A DNA stretch of 64,000 nt from Caulobacter sp. 602-2 (GCF_011043625.1 NZ_JAAKGT010000002.1:62001-126000); one strand, 5' to 3'; positions 38,457 to 48,224 are shown, numbered from the stretch's first letter. Made by a program: numbers and translations. Notes: generated by a model from the letters alone, not told the origin.

Positions 38457-38560
38457 TGGTTGATCGCCTTATTCCATGATTCCGGCCGCCGGGCCGGAAG
38501 TTCGGGCGCCGCTACGCCCACCGCCTGTGGAATGATTAATGCGTACACATTTTGTTCTAT

Positions 38561-38575
38561 GTTCGCAAGATGTTC
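38561..38575. promoter_or_regulatory. SOS (LexA) box between recA and the EAL gene
   Basis: GTTC (38561-38564), seven bases, GTTC (38572-38575): an exact match to the alphaproteobacterial LexA direct-repeat GTTC-N7-GTTC. It lies 105 bases upstream of recA and 91 bases upstream of the EAL start. Confidence 0.88.
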
Positions 38576-38665
38576 TTTTCGTTCCGCCCGACCGCCGCTG
38601 TGGCGAGCCGTCGCACCCCGCTCGCCGCGCCCCATGCACGGCTCCTTAAGCTAAGGCGGGCCAGG

Positions 38666-40294
38666 ATGGCCCCCTCTGGGGAGCTCTATCCTTTGTCGAT
38701 CGATCCACGCCGCCTGCTGGGCCTGGCCTTCGCCAGCGCCGATCTCCTGCTCGAACTCGAGGGGGATCGCGTCAGCCTCGCCCTGGGCGCGGCGCAGAAG
38801 ATCATGGGCAAGACCGAAACCTCCCTGATGGGCCGCGTCTGGCGCGACCTGTTCACCCCCGCCGACCGTCCGTTGATGGACGCGGCGCTCTACGCTCTCG
38901 ACGAAGGCCAGCGCCGGGGACCGGTCACCGTCCGCGTCGCCGGCGAGCCGGAACGCTTCGTCGGAGTCACTCTGCGCGCCCTACCCGACAATTTCGGACG
39001 TACCTCGATCGCGATCACCGCCGCCCGTCCGCCCGCCGGCGGCCTGGACGCCACGGGCCTGCGTCCGCGCGAGAACTTCGAGGAGATCGCCAAGGGCTTG
39101 TTCGAGGCCGCGCGGGTCACCGGGCTGGAGCTCGAACTGGCCATGGTCGAGTTCGCCGGCCTGGCCGCCCTGCGCGACGGCCTGGCCCCGACCGAGGCCC
39201 ACGCGCTGGACATGAAGATCGCCGGCGCCGTCCGCGCCGAATCCCACGCCGGCGCCATGGCCACCCAGGTCTCGCCCGAGCGCTTCGCCCTGCTGCGGGC
39301 CAAGGACGACCGGCCCGAGGCCCTGGCCGCCCGCCTGACCAAGATCGCCACGCTCGACGCCAGCGCCCACGTGGTGCCGCTGGACGGCGGCGCCTCGTCG
39401 CGCGGCCTGCGGGCCCTGCGCTACGCCCTCGACGACTTCCTGCGCGAAGGCCTCAAGGACACCCCGCCGATGACCCTGTCGGAGGCGATGAACAGGTCCG
39501 TCAAGCGCACCCTGGCCCGCGCCGGCGCCCTGGGCGCGGCCGTCAGCCAGCGCCGCTTCACCCTCGCCTACCAGCCCGTGGTCGACCTCTCGACCGGCCA
39601 GGCCCACCACCACGAGGCGCTGGTGCGCTTCGAGGACGGCGCCAGCCCCTTCGCCCTGATCCGCATGGCCGAGGAGTTCGACATCATCGAGGAACTGGAC
39701 CACGCCATCGCCGAGCAGGCGGTGCGCCGGATCGCCTCCGACCGCGCCGGCGGCGTCCGCCTGGCCGTCAACGTCTCGGGCCGCACCATCGTCAGCGAGA
39801 CCTTCGTCGACCACATCGGCCGCCTGCTGGCCCAGACCCCGGCCGCCAAGGGCAAGCTGATCTTCGAGGTCACCGAGACCAGCGCCATCGACGACCTGCC
39901 CCGCGCCAACCGCCACATCCAGGCCCTGCGCGGCCTGGGCTCGCTGGTCTGCCTGGACGATTTCGGCGCGGGCGCGGCCTCGTTCGCCTACCTGCAGGAA
40001 CTCACGCTCGACATCGTCAAGATCGACGGCCGCTACGTGCGCGAACTGGCCGGCAACAGCCGCGACGGAGCCATGGTCCGCCGCCTGGTCGAGCTGTGCC
40101 GCGACCTCAATGTCCGCACCGTCGCCGAGATGGTCGAGACCGCCGAGGTCGAGGACGTGGTCCGCAAGGCCGGCGTCGATTTCGCCCAGGGCTGGCTCTA
40201 CGGCAAGCCGGCCGACCAGCCGCAACCGTCGCAGAAACCGACCGCCGTCACCCCCATGGCCCGCCGCGCCGGCGTGTCGGAAGGCTGGGGCTGA
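38666..40294 (+). CDS. EAL-domain cyclic di-GMP phosphodiesterase
   Basis: A 542-residue cytoplasmic protein. The N-terminal part (about 30-125) looks like a PAS-type sensor; the middle (about 135-275) is a degenerate region without a GGDEF motif; the C-terminal EAL domain (about 295-525) keeps EALVRF (317-319), NVSG, FEVTET, DDFGAG, VKIDG, VAEMVET and FAQGWLYGKP, so metal-binding and catalytic residues appear intact and c-di-GMP hydrolysis is expected. The ATG at 38666 is chosen; earlier in-frame codons overlap the SOS box. It is followed after 115 bases by the hybrid kinase. Confidence 0.87.
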   Translation: MAPSGELYPLSIDPRRLLGLAFASADLLLELEGDRVSLALGAAQKIMGKTETSLMGRVWRDLFTPADRPLMDAALYALDEGQRRGPVTVRVAGEPERFVGVTLRALPDNFGRTSIAITAARPPAGGLDATGLRPRENFEEIAKGLFEAARVTGLELELAMVEFAGLAALRDGLAPTEAHALDMKIAGAVRAESHAGAMATQVSPERFALLRAKDDRPEALAARLTKIATLDASAHVVPLDGGASSRGLRALRYALDDFLREGLKDTPPMTLSEAMNRSVKRTLARAGALGAAVSQRRFTLAYQPVVDLSTGQAHHHEALVRFEDGASPFALIRMAEEFDIIEELDHAIAEQAVRRIASDRAGGVRLAVNVSGRTIVSETFVDHIGRLLAQTPAAKGKLIFEVTETSAIDDLPRANRHIQALRGLGSLVCLDDFGAGAASFAYLQELTLDIVKIDGRYVRELAGNSRDGAMVRRLVELCRDLNVRTVAEMVETAEVEDVVRKAGVDFAQGWLYGKPADQPQPSQKPTAVTPMARRAGVSEGWG

Positions 40295-40409
40295 ACCAGC
40301 TTCACCGTACTTGCGTGGAACCCTTGGACGCGCCAAGCGTCTAAGGGTCCATGCCGGCTTTCGTTCGTCGGCGAGTCGACGCTGCCGGATCCGGGGGGCC
40401 GCAACCAGC

Positions 40410-42890
40410 ATGAACGCCGCCGATCCGTCGGAACGCGAGGCGCGTCGCCTCGCGGCGCTCCGTCGTTACGACATCCTCGACACGCCGCGCGAGGCCGCCT
40501 TCGACGAGATCGTCGCCCTGGCCGCCGAGATCTGCGGCGTGCCGATCGCCCTGGTCAGCCTGGTCGACGAGCACCGCCAGTTCTTCAAGGCCGAGATCGG
40601 CCTGGGCGTCGACGGCACGCCGCTGGAAAGCTCGTTCTGCGTCAAGGCGATCCTGGAAGACGACTTCCTGCTGGTGCCCGATGCGACGCGCGACCCGCGC
40701 TTCGACTGCAATCCGCTGGTCACCGGCGATCCGCACGTGCGCTTCTACGCCGGCGCGCTGCTGAAGACGGCCGAGGGCCTGCCGATCGGCACGCTGTGCG
40801 TGCTCGACACCGCGCCCAAGGACCTGTCGCCCCTGCAGCAGCGCACCCTGCAGGTGCTGGCCCGGCAGGTGATGAGCCAGCTGGAGCTTCGCCTGTCGCT
40901 GCAGGCCAGCGCCGACAGCGAGCGCAAGTACCGCACCCTGTTCGACTCGATGGACGAGGGCTTCTGCATCATCGAGTTCTTCGACGGCCCGCACGGCCCC
41001 GACAGCGACTACATCCACATCGACGCCAACGCCGCCTACGCCCGCCACGCCGGCATTCCCAACGTCGTCGGCCAGAAGCTGCGCGAGATGGTCCCGGGCG
41101 AGGCCGACGCCTGGGTGGCGCGCTACGGCCACGTGCTGCGCACCGGCGAGCCGATCCGCTTCGAGCAGGAACTGGTGGCCACCGGCCGCTATCTGTCGCT
41201 GTCCTCGTTCCGCATCGAGCCGCCCGAGCGCAAGCAGGTGGCGGTGCTGTTCCAGGACGTCACCGAGCGTCGCCGCGCCGAACTGGCCCTGCGCCAGCTG
41301 AACGAGACCCTGGAGCAGCGCGTCGCCTCGGCCCTGGCCGAGCGCCGGGTGCTGGCCGACATCGTCGAGGGGACGGCCGCGCTCGTGCAGGTCGTCGACA
41401 ACGACTTCCGCTGGCTGGCCGTCAACGGCGCGGCCGTGCGCGAGTTCGAGCAGGTGTTCGGCGTCACCCCCCGTGTCGGCGAGCGCATGCTCGACCTGCT
41501 GTCCGACCAGCCGGAGAACCAGGCCCAGGTGCGCTCGGTGTGGTCGCGCGCCCTGGCCGGCGAGGAGTTCGTCGAGGTCGAGGCCTTCGGCGATCCGGAC
41601 GGCTATCGCCGCTTCTACGAGATGCGCTTCGGCGTGCTGCGCGACGACATGGGCCTGCAGGCCGGCGCCTATCAGTTCGTCTACGACGTCACCGAGCGGC
41701 TGGAGGAGCAGGATCGCCTGCGCGAGGCCGAGGAAGCCCTGCGCCAGGCCCAGAAGATGGAGGCCGTCGGCCAGCTGACCGGGGGCCTGGCCCACGACTT
41801 CAACAACCTGCTGTCGGGGATTTCCGGCTCGTTCGAGATGATCGGCACGCGGCTGTCGCAGGGACGCTCGCGCGACGTCGAGAAATACCTGGCGGCCGGC
41901 CAGGGCGCGGCCCGCCGGGCGGCCGCCCTCACCCACCGCCTGCTGGCCTTCTCGCGCCGCCAGACCCTGTCGCCCCGCCCTATCGTCATCAACCGGCTGA
42001 TGGCCGACTTCGTCGAGCTGGTGCGCCGCACGGTCGGGCCGTCGATCAAGGTCGAGACGGTCGCCGCCGGGGGCCTGTGGGCCACCCTGGTCGACGACAA
42101 CCAGCTGGAGAACGCCCTCCTCAACCTCTGCATCAACGCCCGCGACGCCATGCCCGACGGCGGCCGGATCACCATCGAGACCGGCAACAAGTGGCTCGAC
42201 CGCCGCGCCGCCGACGAACGCGGCATGGAGCCGGGCCAGTATGTCTGCGTCTGCGTCAGCGACACGGGCGTGGGCATGGACAAGGCGATCCAGGAGCGCG
42301 TCTTCGACCCGTTCTTCACCACCAAGCCGATGGGTGAAGGCACGGGCCTTGGCCTGTCGATGGTCTACGGCTTCGCCCGCCAGTCGCACGGCCACGTGCG
42401 GATCTATTCCGAGGTCGGCCAGGGCACGATGGTCTGCATCTACCTGCCGCGCCACTTCGGCGAGGAGGCCGCGCCCGAGACCGACGTCCACGCCGTCCTG
42501 CCCGCCCCCGCGGCGGCCGGCGAGACGGTGCTGGTGGTCGATGACGAGCCGACCGTCCGCATGCTGATCGTCGATGCGCTGCAGGAGCTGGGCTACGCCT
42601 GCGCCGAGGCCGCCGACGGCCCGGCCGGCCTGCGCCTGCTGCAGTCAAACGCCCGCTTCGACCTCCTGATCACCGACGTTGGTTTGCCCGGCGGCCTCAA
42701 CGGCCGCCAGGTCGCCGACGCCGCCCGGGCCCTGCGGCCCGAGCTGAAGGTGATGTTCATCACCGGCTACGCCGAGAACGCCGCCCTCAACCACGGCCAC
42801 ATCCAGCCGGGCATGGAGGTGCTGACCAAGCCCTTCGCGGTGTCGGACCTGGCCGCCCGGGTCGACCGGATGATCCGCACGCCGCTTTAG
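40410..42890 (+). CDS. Hybrid sensor histidine kinase (GAF-PAS-PAS-HisKA-ATPase-receiver)
   Basis: An 826-residue cytoplasmic protein. A GAF domain (about 20-165, RRYDILDTPREAAFDEIVAL) is followed by two PAS domains (about 170-290 and 315-435), the HisKA domain with GGLAHDFNNLL (His462), an ATPase domain (about 560-690, CINARDAMPDGG and SDTGVGMD, GEGTGLGLSMVYGF) and a C-terminal receiver domain (705-826; VVDDEP and phospho-acceptor Asp756). The lack of membrane segments means it senses an internal signal. It lies just after the EAL gene in the same direction, so c-di-GMP control may be linked. Confidence 0.92.
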   Translation: MNAADPSEREARRLAALRRYDILDTPREAAFDEIVALAAEICGVPIALVSLVDEHRQFFKAEIGLGVDGTPLESSFCVKAILEDDFLLVPDATRDPRFDCNPLVTGDPHVRFYAGALLKTAEGLPIGTLCVLDTAPKDLSPLQQRTLQVLARQVMSQLELRLSLQASADSERKYRTLFDSMDEGFCIIEFFDGPHGPDSDYIHIDANAAYARHAGIPNVVGQKLREMVPGEADAWVARYGHVLRTGEPIRFEQELVATGRYLSLSSFRIEPPERKQVAVLFQDVTERRRAELALRQLNETLEQRVASALAERRVLADIVEGTAALVQVVDNDFRWLAVNGAAVREFEQVFGVTPRVGERMLDLLSDQPENQAQVRSVWSRALAGEEFVEVEAFGDPDGYRRFYEMRFGVLRDDMGLQAGAYQFVYDVTERLEEQDRLREAEEALRQAQKMEAVGQLTGGLAHDFNNLLSGISGSFEMIGTRLSQGRSRDVEKYLAAGQGAARRAAALTHRLLAFSRRQTLSPRPIVINRLMADFVELVRRTVGPSIKVETVAAGGLWATLVDDNQLENALLNLCINARDAMPDGGRITIETGNKWLDRRAADERGMEPGQYVCVCVSDTGVGMDKAIQERVFDPFFTTKPMGEGTGLGLSMVYGFARQSHGHVRIYSEVGQGTMVCIYLPRHFGEEAAPETDVHAVLPAPAAAGETVLVVDDEPTVRMLIVDALQELGYACAEAADGPAGLRLLQSNARFDLLITDVGLPGGLNGRQVADAARALRPELKVMFITGYAENAALNHGHIQPGMEVLTKPFAVSDLAARVDRMIRTPL

Positions 42891-42933
42891 GACGGGCCGA
42901 CATTCACCTGACGGCCGCCCCTTGATCCGTCCT

Positions 42934-43028
42934 TCCCCGCGAAGGCGGGGACCCAAGCCGAGCCGGCGGACCGCCCAAGGCCACGCCTTCTCCTGAAATG
43001 CAGCTTGGATCCCCGCCTTCGCGGGGAA
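42934..43028. repeat. Palindromic intergenic element, copy 2 (~95 bp)
   Basis: The ends form a long inverted repeat: TCCCCGCGAAGGCGGGGA at the left and the complement ATCCCCGCCTTCGCGGGGA at the right, each followed by CCAAGC/GCTTGG. Copies also lie at 33380-33474 and 61745-61836. It sits just past the hybrid-kinase gene and is followed directly by the 214-base element; together they fill the 370-base gap before phoD. Confidence 0.85.
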
Positions 43029-43050
43029 CCTCGGTGGAAGATGGATCCGC

Positions 43051-43265
43051 CCTAGGGTCTGGACTCAATTGGCGTGCAAAGAAACGTGTCTTCCCGGCCG
43101 GAGGAGCGCGTCAGCGATCCGTAGAGCCGGGATCTCCCACGTTGGCAGGTTCGAAAACTGTGGGAGATCCCGGCGCTCCGCTGCGCTGCGGCCGGGATGA
43201 CAACTGCTATAGGCTATTGAAACAGATAACCCATTGCCCTCGGCCAATTGAGTACCGACCCTAGG
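43051..43265. mobile_element. MITE-like element with terminal inverted repeats, copy 1
   Basis: About 215 bases bounded by terminal inverted repeats of ~23 bases (43051-43073 and 43243-43265; core CTCAATTGGC and GCCAATTGAG), matching at 21 positions. An inner 15-base-pair inverted repeat (GCCGGGATCTCCCAC with its complement) sits at its centre. No open frame of its own. Copy 2 lies at 62799-63011 with about five differences in the shared 200 bases. The right end overlaps the phoD stop codon. Confidence 0.8.
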
Positions 43266-44889
43266 CCGCAAACACCCGCCGGCCGCGATCGACCCGCATC
43301 CGGTGGCTGCCGGCCAGCGCCGTCGAGCGGGCCTTGATCGTCCGCAGGAACAGCCATTCGCCGGTCACGCTTTTCGGCGTCACCTCGATCATCATGTAGC
43401 CGCGGCGGCTGGTGTCGGCCCACTTCAGTTCGGGATTGGCGGCCATGAAGCCCTGGGCCACGACCTTGGGGTCGGCGCCCATGTCGCCTTCCATGCCGTT
43501 GGACGTCACCGCCTGGCCGGCGAACTCGACCCCGGCCGGACGGCCGTCCTCCACCAGGCCATAGGCCCAGGCGTTGTGGCTGTCGCCCGACAGCATGACG
43601 AGGTCTGTGTCGGCGGCCTGGGCCGCCTTCAGCAGGCGCGAACGCGCGGCGGGATAGCCGTCCCAGCGGTCCATCCACATCGGCACGCCCTGCTGGGCGG
43701 CGCGGATGTTGTTGCGATAGCCGGCGACCTTCTTGTCGGCGACCTCGGGGCGCAGCCAGTCGACGGCCTCCCTGGGCATCACGGTGCGGCCCAGGATCGT
43801 GCCCATGCCGACCAGCTGCCAGGCCTTCGACGAAGCCTTCATCTCGTGGGCCAGCCAGCTTTCCTGGGTCGAGCCCAGCATGGTCGCCGACGGATCGCGC
43901 CAGGCCCCGTCGCGGAACGCCTTCAACGCGGCGTCCGGATCGGCCGCCTTGAACGCCGCGCCCAGGTCGGCGGGCTTGGTGCGGCCCAGCAGGCGCGACT
44001 CGGTGCGGTACAGCGTGGCCAGGGCGCCGATCGGATAGGCCTTCCACGGCTCGTCCGACACGGGCATCCACTCGCGATAGACCTGCATGGCCGCCGCGCG
44101 GCGGACGTTCCAGTCGCCCTCCTTGTCGGGCTGATGGTTCTGGGCCCCGCCCTCCCAGCTGTCATTGGCCGACTCGTGGTCGTCCCACAGCGCCACCATG
44201 GGGGCCATCTGGTGCAGGCGCTGCAGGTCGGGATCGGCGCGATAGCTGGCGTAGCGCAGGCGGTAGTCGGCGAGCGCCAGGATCTCGGTGACCGGCGCCA
44301 GCTGCTCCTTGCGGCCCTGCGCCCAGTCGCCCTCGCGGGTCGAGCCGACGCCATATTCGTAGATGTAGTCGCCGGTGTGCAGCCACAGATCCAGGTCCTG
44401 GCGCGCGGCGGCGTGGCCATAGGCGTTGAAGTAGCCGTTGGGCAGGTTCGAGCACGAGAACACCGCCAGGCCGAAGCGCGACACCGGCCCGACCGGCAGG
44501 GTCTTGGTGCGGCCGACCGGCGATTTCGAACCGTCCGGCGCCACGAAGCGGTACCAGTAGACCGTGCCGGGCCTCAGGCCGTCGACCGTGATCTTGGCCG
44601 TCCAGTCGCGATAGGCGCCGGTGCGCACGACGCCGCCGGCCACCACCTTGGCGAAGGCCTGGTCCAGCGCCACCTCGGCCTGCAGCGTGGTCACGCCGCC
44701 GTCGCCGGCTGGGACGTAGCGCGTCCACAGCAGCATGGAATCCGGCCCCGGCTCGCCGCTGGCCACGTTGTGGGTGAAGCCGCTGGCGCCCAGCATCTGC
44801 TGGGCGGCGGCGCGGCCGGCCGGCAGGGACAGGGCCCCCAGGCCCAGGCCGCCGAGCACCAGGCTGCGGCGATCGATGTGCAGAACCAC
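43261..44889 (-). CDS. phoD: PhoD-type alkaline phosphatase/phosphodiesterase
   Basis: A 542-residue secreted enzyme. The N-terminus HIDRRSLVLGGLGLGALSLP holds a twin-arginine signal (DRRSLVLGG), as usual for PhoD. The mature enzyme has an N-terminal PhoD domain (SGEPGPDSMLLWTRY) and the catalytic core: AVFSCSNLPNGYFNAYGH, HTGDYIYEYG, WDDHESANDSW and LSGDSHNAW, which supply Ca/Fe-binding residues. The GTG at 44889 follows GAGG. It is downstream of the ECF sigma/FecR/TonB receptor genes, so phosphate-ester uptake and hydrolysis may be linked. Its stop lies inside a repeat element. Confidence 0.92.
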   Translation of the reverse strand: MVLHIDRRSLVLGGLGLGALSLPAGRAAAQQMLGASGFTHNVASGEPGPDSMLLWTRYVPAGDGGVTTLQAEVALDQAFAKVVAGGVVRTGAYRDWTAKITVDGLRPGTVYWYRFVAPDGSKSPVGRTKTLPVGPVSRFGLAVFSCSNLPNGYFNAYGHAAARQDLDLWLHTGDYIYEYGVGSTREGDWAQGRKEQLAPVTEILALADYRLRYASYRADPDLQRLHQMAPMVALWDDHESANDSWEGGAQNHQPDKEGDWNVRRAAAMQVYREWMPVSDEPWKAYPIGALATLYRTESRLLGRTKPADLGAAFKAADPDAALKAFRDGAWRDPSATMLGSTQESWLAHEMKASSKAWQLVGMGTILGRTVMPREAVDWLRPEVADKKVAGYRNNIRAAQQGVPMWMDRWDGYPAARSRLLKAAQAADTDLVMLSGDSHNAWAYGLVEDGRPAGVEFAGQAVTSNGMEGDMGADPKVVAQGFMAANPELKWADTSRRGYMMIEVTPKSVTGEWLFLRTIKARSTALAGSHRMRVDRGRRVFAA

Positions 44890-44987
44890 GAAGCGACCTC
44901 TTCGATCTGAACGATGGAATGACGAGAAGAAGGAGGGCGGCCGCGCCGAGGGGATGGGAGCGCGACCGCCAGGGAGCCCAAGGCGTC

Positions 44988-47900
44988 CTAGAAGACGCCC
45001 TTCAGGCCCACGTTCCACATCGAGCCGTAGATGCTGTACTGCTGCACCCGGCTGCGGACGTTCGAGTAGACGATGTCCGGCTCGTTGAAGATGTTGCGGC
45101 CGGCCAGCATCACCTCGAAGCGCTTGTTGATCTTGTAGCTGGCGCTGACGTTCCACAGCTGGCGTTCGGCCCGGTAGAGGATGCCGTTGTTGGCCGTGGT
45201 CGGCGTGTTGCTGAGCGCGCTGGTCCGGTAGGAATCCTGCCAGTTGCCGGTCAGCTGCAGGTCCAGCTTGCCGTAGCTGTAGCGCAGGCCCCAGTTGGCC
45301 GAGGTCTTGGGCAGGTTCACGCGCTCGCCGTCGGGATCGATCTTGGTGACCGAGGCCCGCAGACCAAGACCGCGCAGCGCGCCCGGCAGGAAGACCAGCT
45401 GCTGGTCGTACTCCAGCGTGATCCCCTTGTTGGTGCTGGTGCCCGGCAGGTTCTGGGCGCTGCGGAAGGTGTAGCCGGCGTAGTCGCCCGGATTGTAGCC
45501 GACGTCCTCGGGATCGACCGTGATGCCGGTGACCTGCATGTCCTTGACGTCCAGCTGGTAGGCCGAGATGCCCACCACGCCCGACGGCTCCAGATAGTAC
45601 AGCAGGCTGGCGTAGTACTTGGTCGAGTGCTCGGGCTTGAGCAGCGGGTTGGGCACCGTGACGATCAGGTTGTTGTCGTCGACGGCCACCACGCCGCCCA
45701 GGTTGCCGTAGTCGGGCCGCAGGATCGACTGGCTGAAGGCCATCTGGCCCACCAGGCGCTTGTTGAAGTCGTACTTCACCCCGCCGCTCAGGAACCAGTC
45801 GTCATACTCGCCCTCGCGGGTCGTGTAGGTCCCGTTGCGGTACTGGTACATCAGGCCCTCGACGGTGCTGGTCGACAGGCCCGCGGCGGTCACTTCCTTG
45901 GCCGAGCGGATGTCGGCGACGCGCGCCTGGGTCTTGGTCTTCTCGTAGCGCAGGCCAAGATCGAACTGGGCCTTGCCCAGGCGCGGCTGGGCCTCGACGT
46001 AAGCCGCGCTGACCTCCTCGCCGATCTTCTTGTTGTTATCCAGCTGGCGCTTCAGGTTGCCCACGGTGTCGGGCACGAAGTACTCGGGATGGGCCTGGTA
46101 GATGTCGTAGACGGCGTAGTTGTTGTCGGCGCGCCAGCCCTGCTCGTTCATGTTGCCGGCGTCGAAGCCGTGGATCTTGAACTGGTAGTTCTGGGTCCAC
46201 GGGATGACGGCCTCGGGAGCCTTCTGGGTCAGGTCGCCGGTGGAACCCACATACTGAAATTGCTTGTACGAGCCTTCGTTGGTCTTCCACATGTTGGTGC
46301 GGAAGGCCGCCCCGCCCAGCAGTTTCAACTGCACGTCGCCGACCACCAGCAGCTTCTTCAGGTCCAGGTTGGCGCCGTACATCTGGTTGTTGGCGTTCGA
46401 CTGCGAGGTGCGGATGTTGTTGCCGATGTCGTCGTCGCGGTTGAAGTTGGCCGGGTCGCTCCACGACCGGCCGGCCGTCTGCTTGATGGTCCAGGCGTTT
46501 GAGTCTTCCGACGCGCGGTCCAGCGTGAAGCCGATGCGCGTCAGGTAGCTGTCGGTGCGGACGAAGAAGCCCTGGTCGTTGTCCTCGAAATTGAACTGCG
46601 AGCTGGAATAGTTCGCCCGCAGCAGCGCCTCGAAGGTGTCGCCGCGATATTCCAGCTTCGGCGCGAACACCCAGGCCGGCGTGCCGGCGTAGCGGTGCGA
46701 ATACTGGGTGTGCAGGCGGGTGTTGGTCGTGCTCGGGTTCACGACGATGTGGGTCGGCGTGGAGTCGGCCGTCGCCCGCGACACCGTCGTCGTGCCGAAG
46801 ATCAGGTAGGTGTACTGGTTGAAGTACTCGACGTCGTAGAACGAGTAGGTGCTGCGCAGGGACAGCGCCAGCTTGTCGGTGATCTTGTAGTCGACGCTGA
46901 GGTTGGCGGCCTTGCGGCTGGTCAGCTTCGGACCCGGGCGCCACATCACCTGGTAGGGCATGACCCGGCCGTCGGCCAGGTAGGACCAGTCGGTCTGCAC
47001 CCGGTCCTGCTGGACGAAGTTGGCGTTGTAGCTGGCGTTGAACGCCACGCCCAGGCGGCCGTCCAGGAACACGTCGCCATAGCCGATCTGCGCCGACGGA
47101 TAGATCGTCATGTGCTTCTTGTCGTCGGGCAGGTACTGCCGCGACAGGGTGGAGTCCGAGGTGCCCACGCCGCCGATCTGGAAGCGCAGCAGGCGGCTCT
47201 TGCGCTGGAAGGCGTACTTGCTGCGCAGGTTGATCGAGCCGCCGGGGCTGTCGGCGTCCATGCTGGCCTGCAGCGTGTTGTTCAGCTCGATGGAGTCGAT
47301 GCCGGTGATCGACATCTGCTCGAACGAGTTCTGGCGGCCCGAATTGTTGTTCGACGTGGCCGTGGCCATGCGCGCGCCGTCGGTGGTGAAGGTCGAGTAC
47401 TTGGGGTCCAGCCCCCCGATGCGCACGGCCGTGGCGTCGACCTCGGTGTAGTCCAGCGACACGCCGGGCATGTTCTTCATGAACTCGCCGACGTCGCCCA
47501 TGGTCAGGGCGCCGAAGTTGTCGGCGGCCACCACGTTCTTGGCGTTGGTCGAGGCGCGGCGTTCCATGATGGCGGCGGCCTGGCCGTCGCGGGCGGCCGT
47601 GATCGTCACCGCCTCGACCGCGTCGCCGCCGGCCGCGGCGTAGGCCGTCAGGTCGAAGGTCACCGCCGCGGTCTGGCCGGGCTCGACGGTGACGACGGTG
47701 CGGGCCGTCTCCAGGCCCGCGTACTTGGCCACCACCGCCACCTCGCCGGCCGGCACGCCGGTCAGGCGAAAGTCGCCGCCGTCTTCCGAGAAGGCCACGA
47801 TGGTCGTGCCCTCGACGCGGATCTCGGCGTTGCGCACGTACTGGCCGGTGGCGGTGTTGAGCACCTTGCCGCGCACCACGCCCGAGCCGACGGCCGCCGA

Positions 47901-48224
47901 CGGGCGCGTCCCGGCCGGACCGGCCGACTTCAGGGTGATCACCTGGCCGTCGTCGCTGTCGATGCGCAGCGAGGTGCCGGCGATCAGGCGCGACAGGGCG
48001 GTGCGCACGTCCATGCGGCCCTTCACGGCCGGGGTGCGCACGCCGTCCAGCAGGCGGGCCGGGGCCACGATCTGCACCTGGCCCTGGCGGGCCAGTTCGG
48101 GGATGGCGCGCACGGCCGGCTGGGCCGGAATGTCGAAGTCGCGGTCCTGCGCCTGGGCTTGCGAGGCGACGGCGAGCGCCACGGCGGCGACGCCGCAGGC
48201 GAGGATGGAGTAACGGGAAGTCAT
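44988..48224 (-). CDS. TonB-dependent receptor with STN signalling domain
   Basis: A 1078-residue outer-membrane receptor. The signal peptide ends near ASQAQA; a secretin/TonB N-terminal (STN) domain follows (about 28-100, RAIPELARQGQVQIVAPARLL), then a carboxypeptidase-regulatory-like domain (about 115-200), a plug (about 225-330, AVRIGGLDPKYSTFTTDGARM and GGSINLRSKYAF) and the barrel ending in VGLKGVF. An STN domain lets the receptor signal through FecR to the sigma factor encoded just upstream. The ligand may be a phosphorylated or glycan compound because PhoD follows downstream; that is inference. Confidence 0.93.
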   Translation of the reverse strand: MTSRYSILACGVAAVALAVASQAQAQDRDFDIPAQPAVRAIPELARQGQVQIVAPARLLDGVRTPAVKGRMDVRTALSRLIAGTSLRIDSDDGQVITLKSAGPAGTRPSAAVGSGVVRGKVLNTATGQYVRNAEIRVEGTTIVAFSEDGGDFRLTGVPAGEVAVVAKYAGLETARTVVTVEPGQTAAVTFDLTAYAAAGGDAVEAVTITAARDGQAAAIMERRASTNAKNVVAADNFGALTMGDVGEFMKNMPGVSLDYTEVDATAVRIGGLDPKYSTFTTDGARMATATSNNNSGRQNSFEQMSITGIDSIELNNTLQASMDADSPGGSINLRSKYAFQRKSRLLRFQIGGVGTSDSTLSRQYLPDDKKHMTIYPSAQIGYGDVFLDGRLGVAFNASYNANFVQQDRVQTDWSYLADGRVMPYQVMWRPGPKLTSRKAANLSVDYKITDKLALSLRSTYSFYDVEYFNQYTYLIFGTTTVSRATADSTPTHIVVNPSTTNTRLHTQYSHRYAGTPAWVFAPKLEYRGDTFEALLRANYSSSQFNFEDNDQGFFVRTDSYLTRIGFTLDRASEDSNAWTIKQTAGRSWSDPANFNRDDDIGNNIRTSQSNANNQMYGANLDLKKLLVVGDVQLKLLGGAAFRTNMWKTNEGSYKQFQYVGSTGDLTQKAPEAVIPWTQNYQFKIHGFDAGNMNEQGWRADNNYAVYDIYQAHPEYFVPDTVGNLKRQLDNNKKIGEEVSAAYVEAQPRLGKAQFDLGLRYEKTKTQARVADIRSAKEVTAAGLSTSTVEGLMYQYRNGTYTTREGEYDDWFLSGGVKYDFNKRLVGQMAFSQSILRPDYGNLGGVVAVDDNNLIVTVPNPLLKPEHSTKYYASLLYYLEPSGVVGISAYQLDVKDMQVTGITVDPEDVGYNPGDYAGYTFRSAQNLPGTSTNKGITLEYDQQLVFLPGALRGLGLRASVTKIDPDGERVNLPKTSANWGLRYSYGKLDLQLTGNWQDSYRTSALSNTPTTANNGILYRAERQLWNVSASYKINKRFEVMLAGRNIFNEPDIVYSNVRSRVQQYSIYGSMWNVGLKGVF

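Noticed and set aside
43051..43265. The 214-base element as a small coding gene
   Set aside because: Open frames through it are short, unsupported by ribosome sites and not alike in character to a protein; its inverted ends and second copy suit a repeat element.
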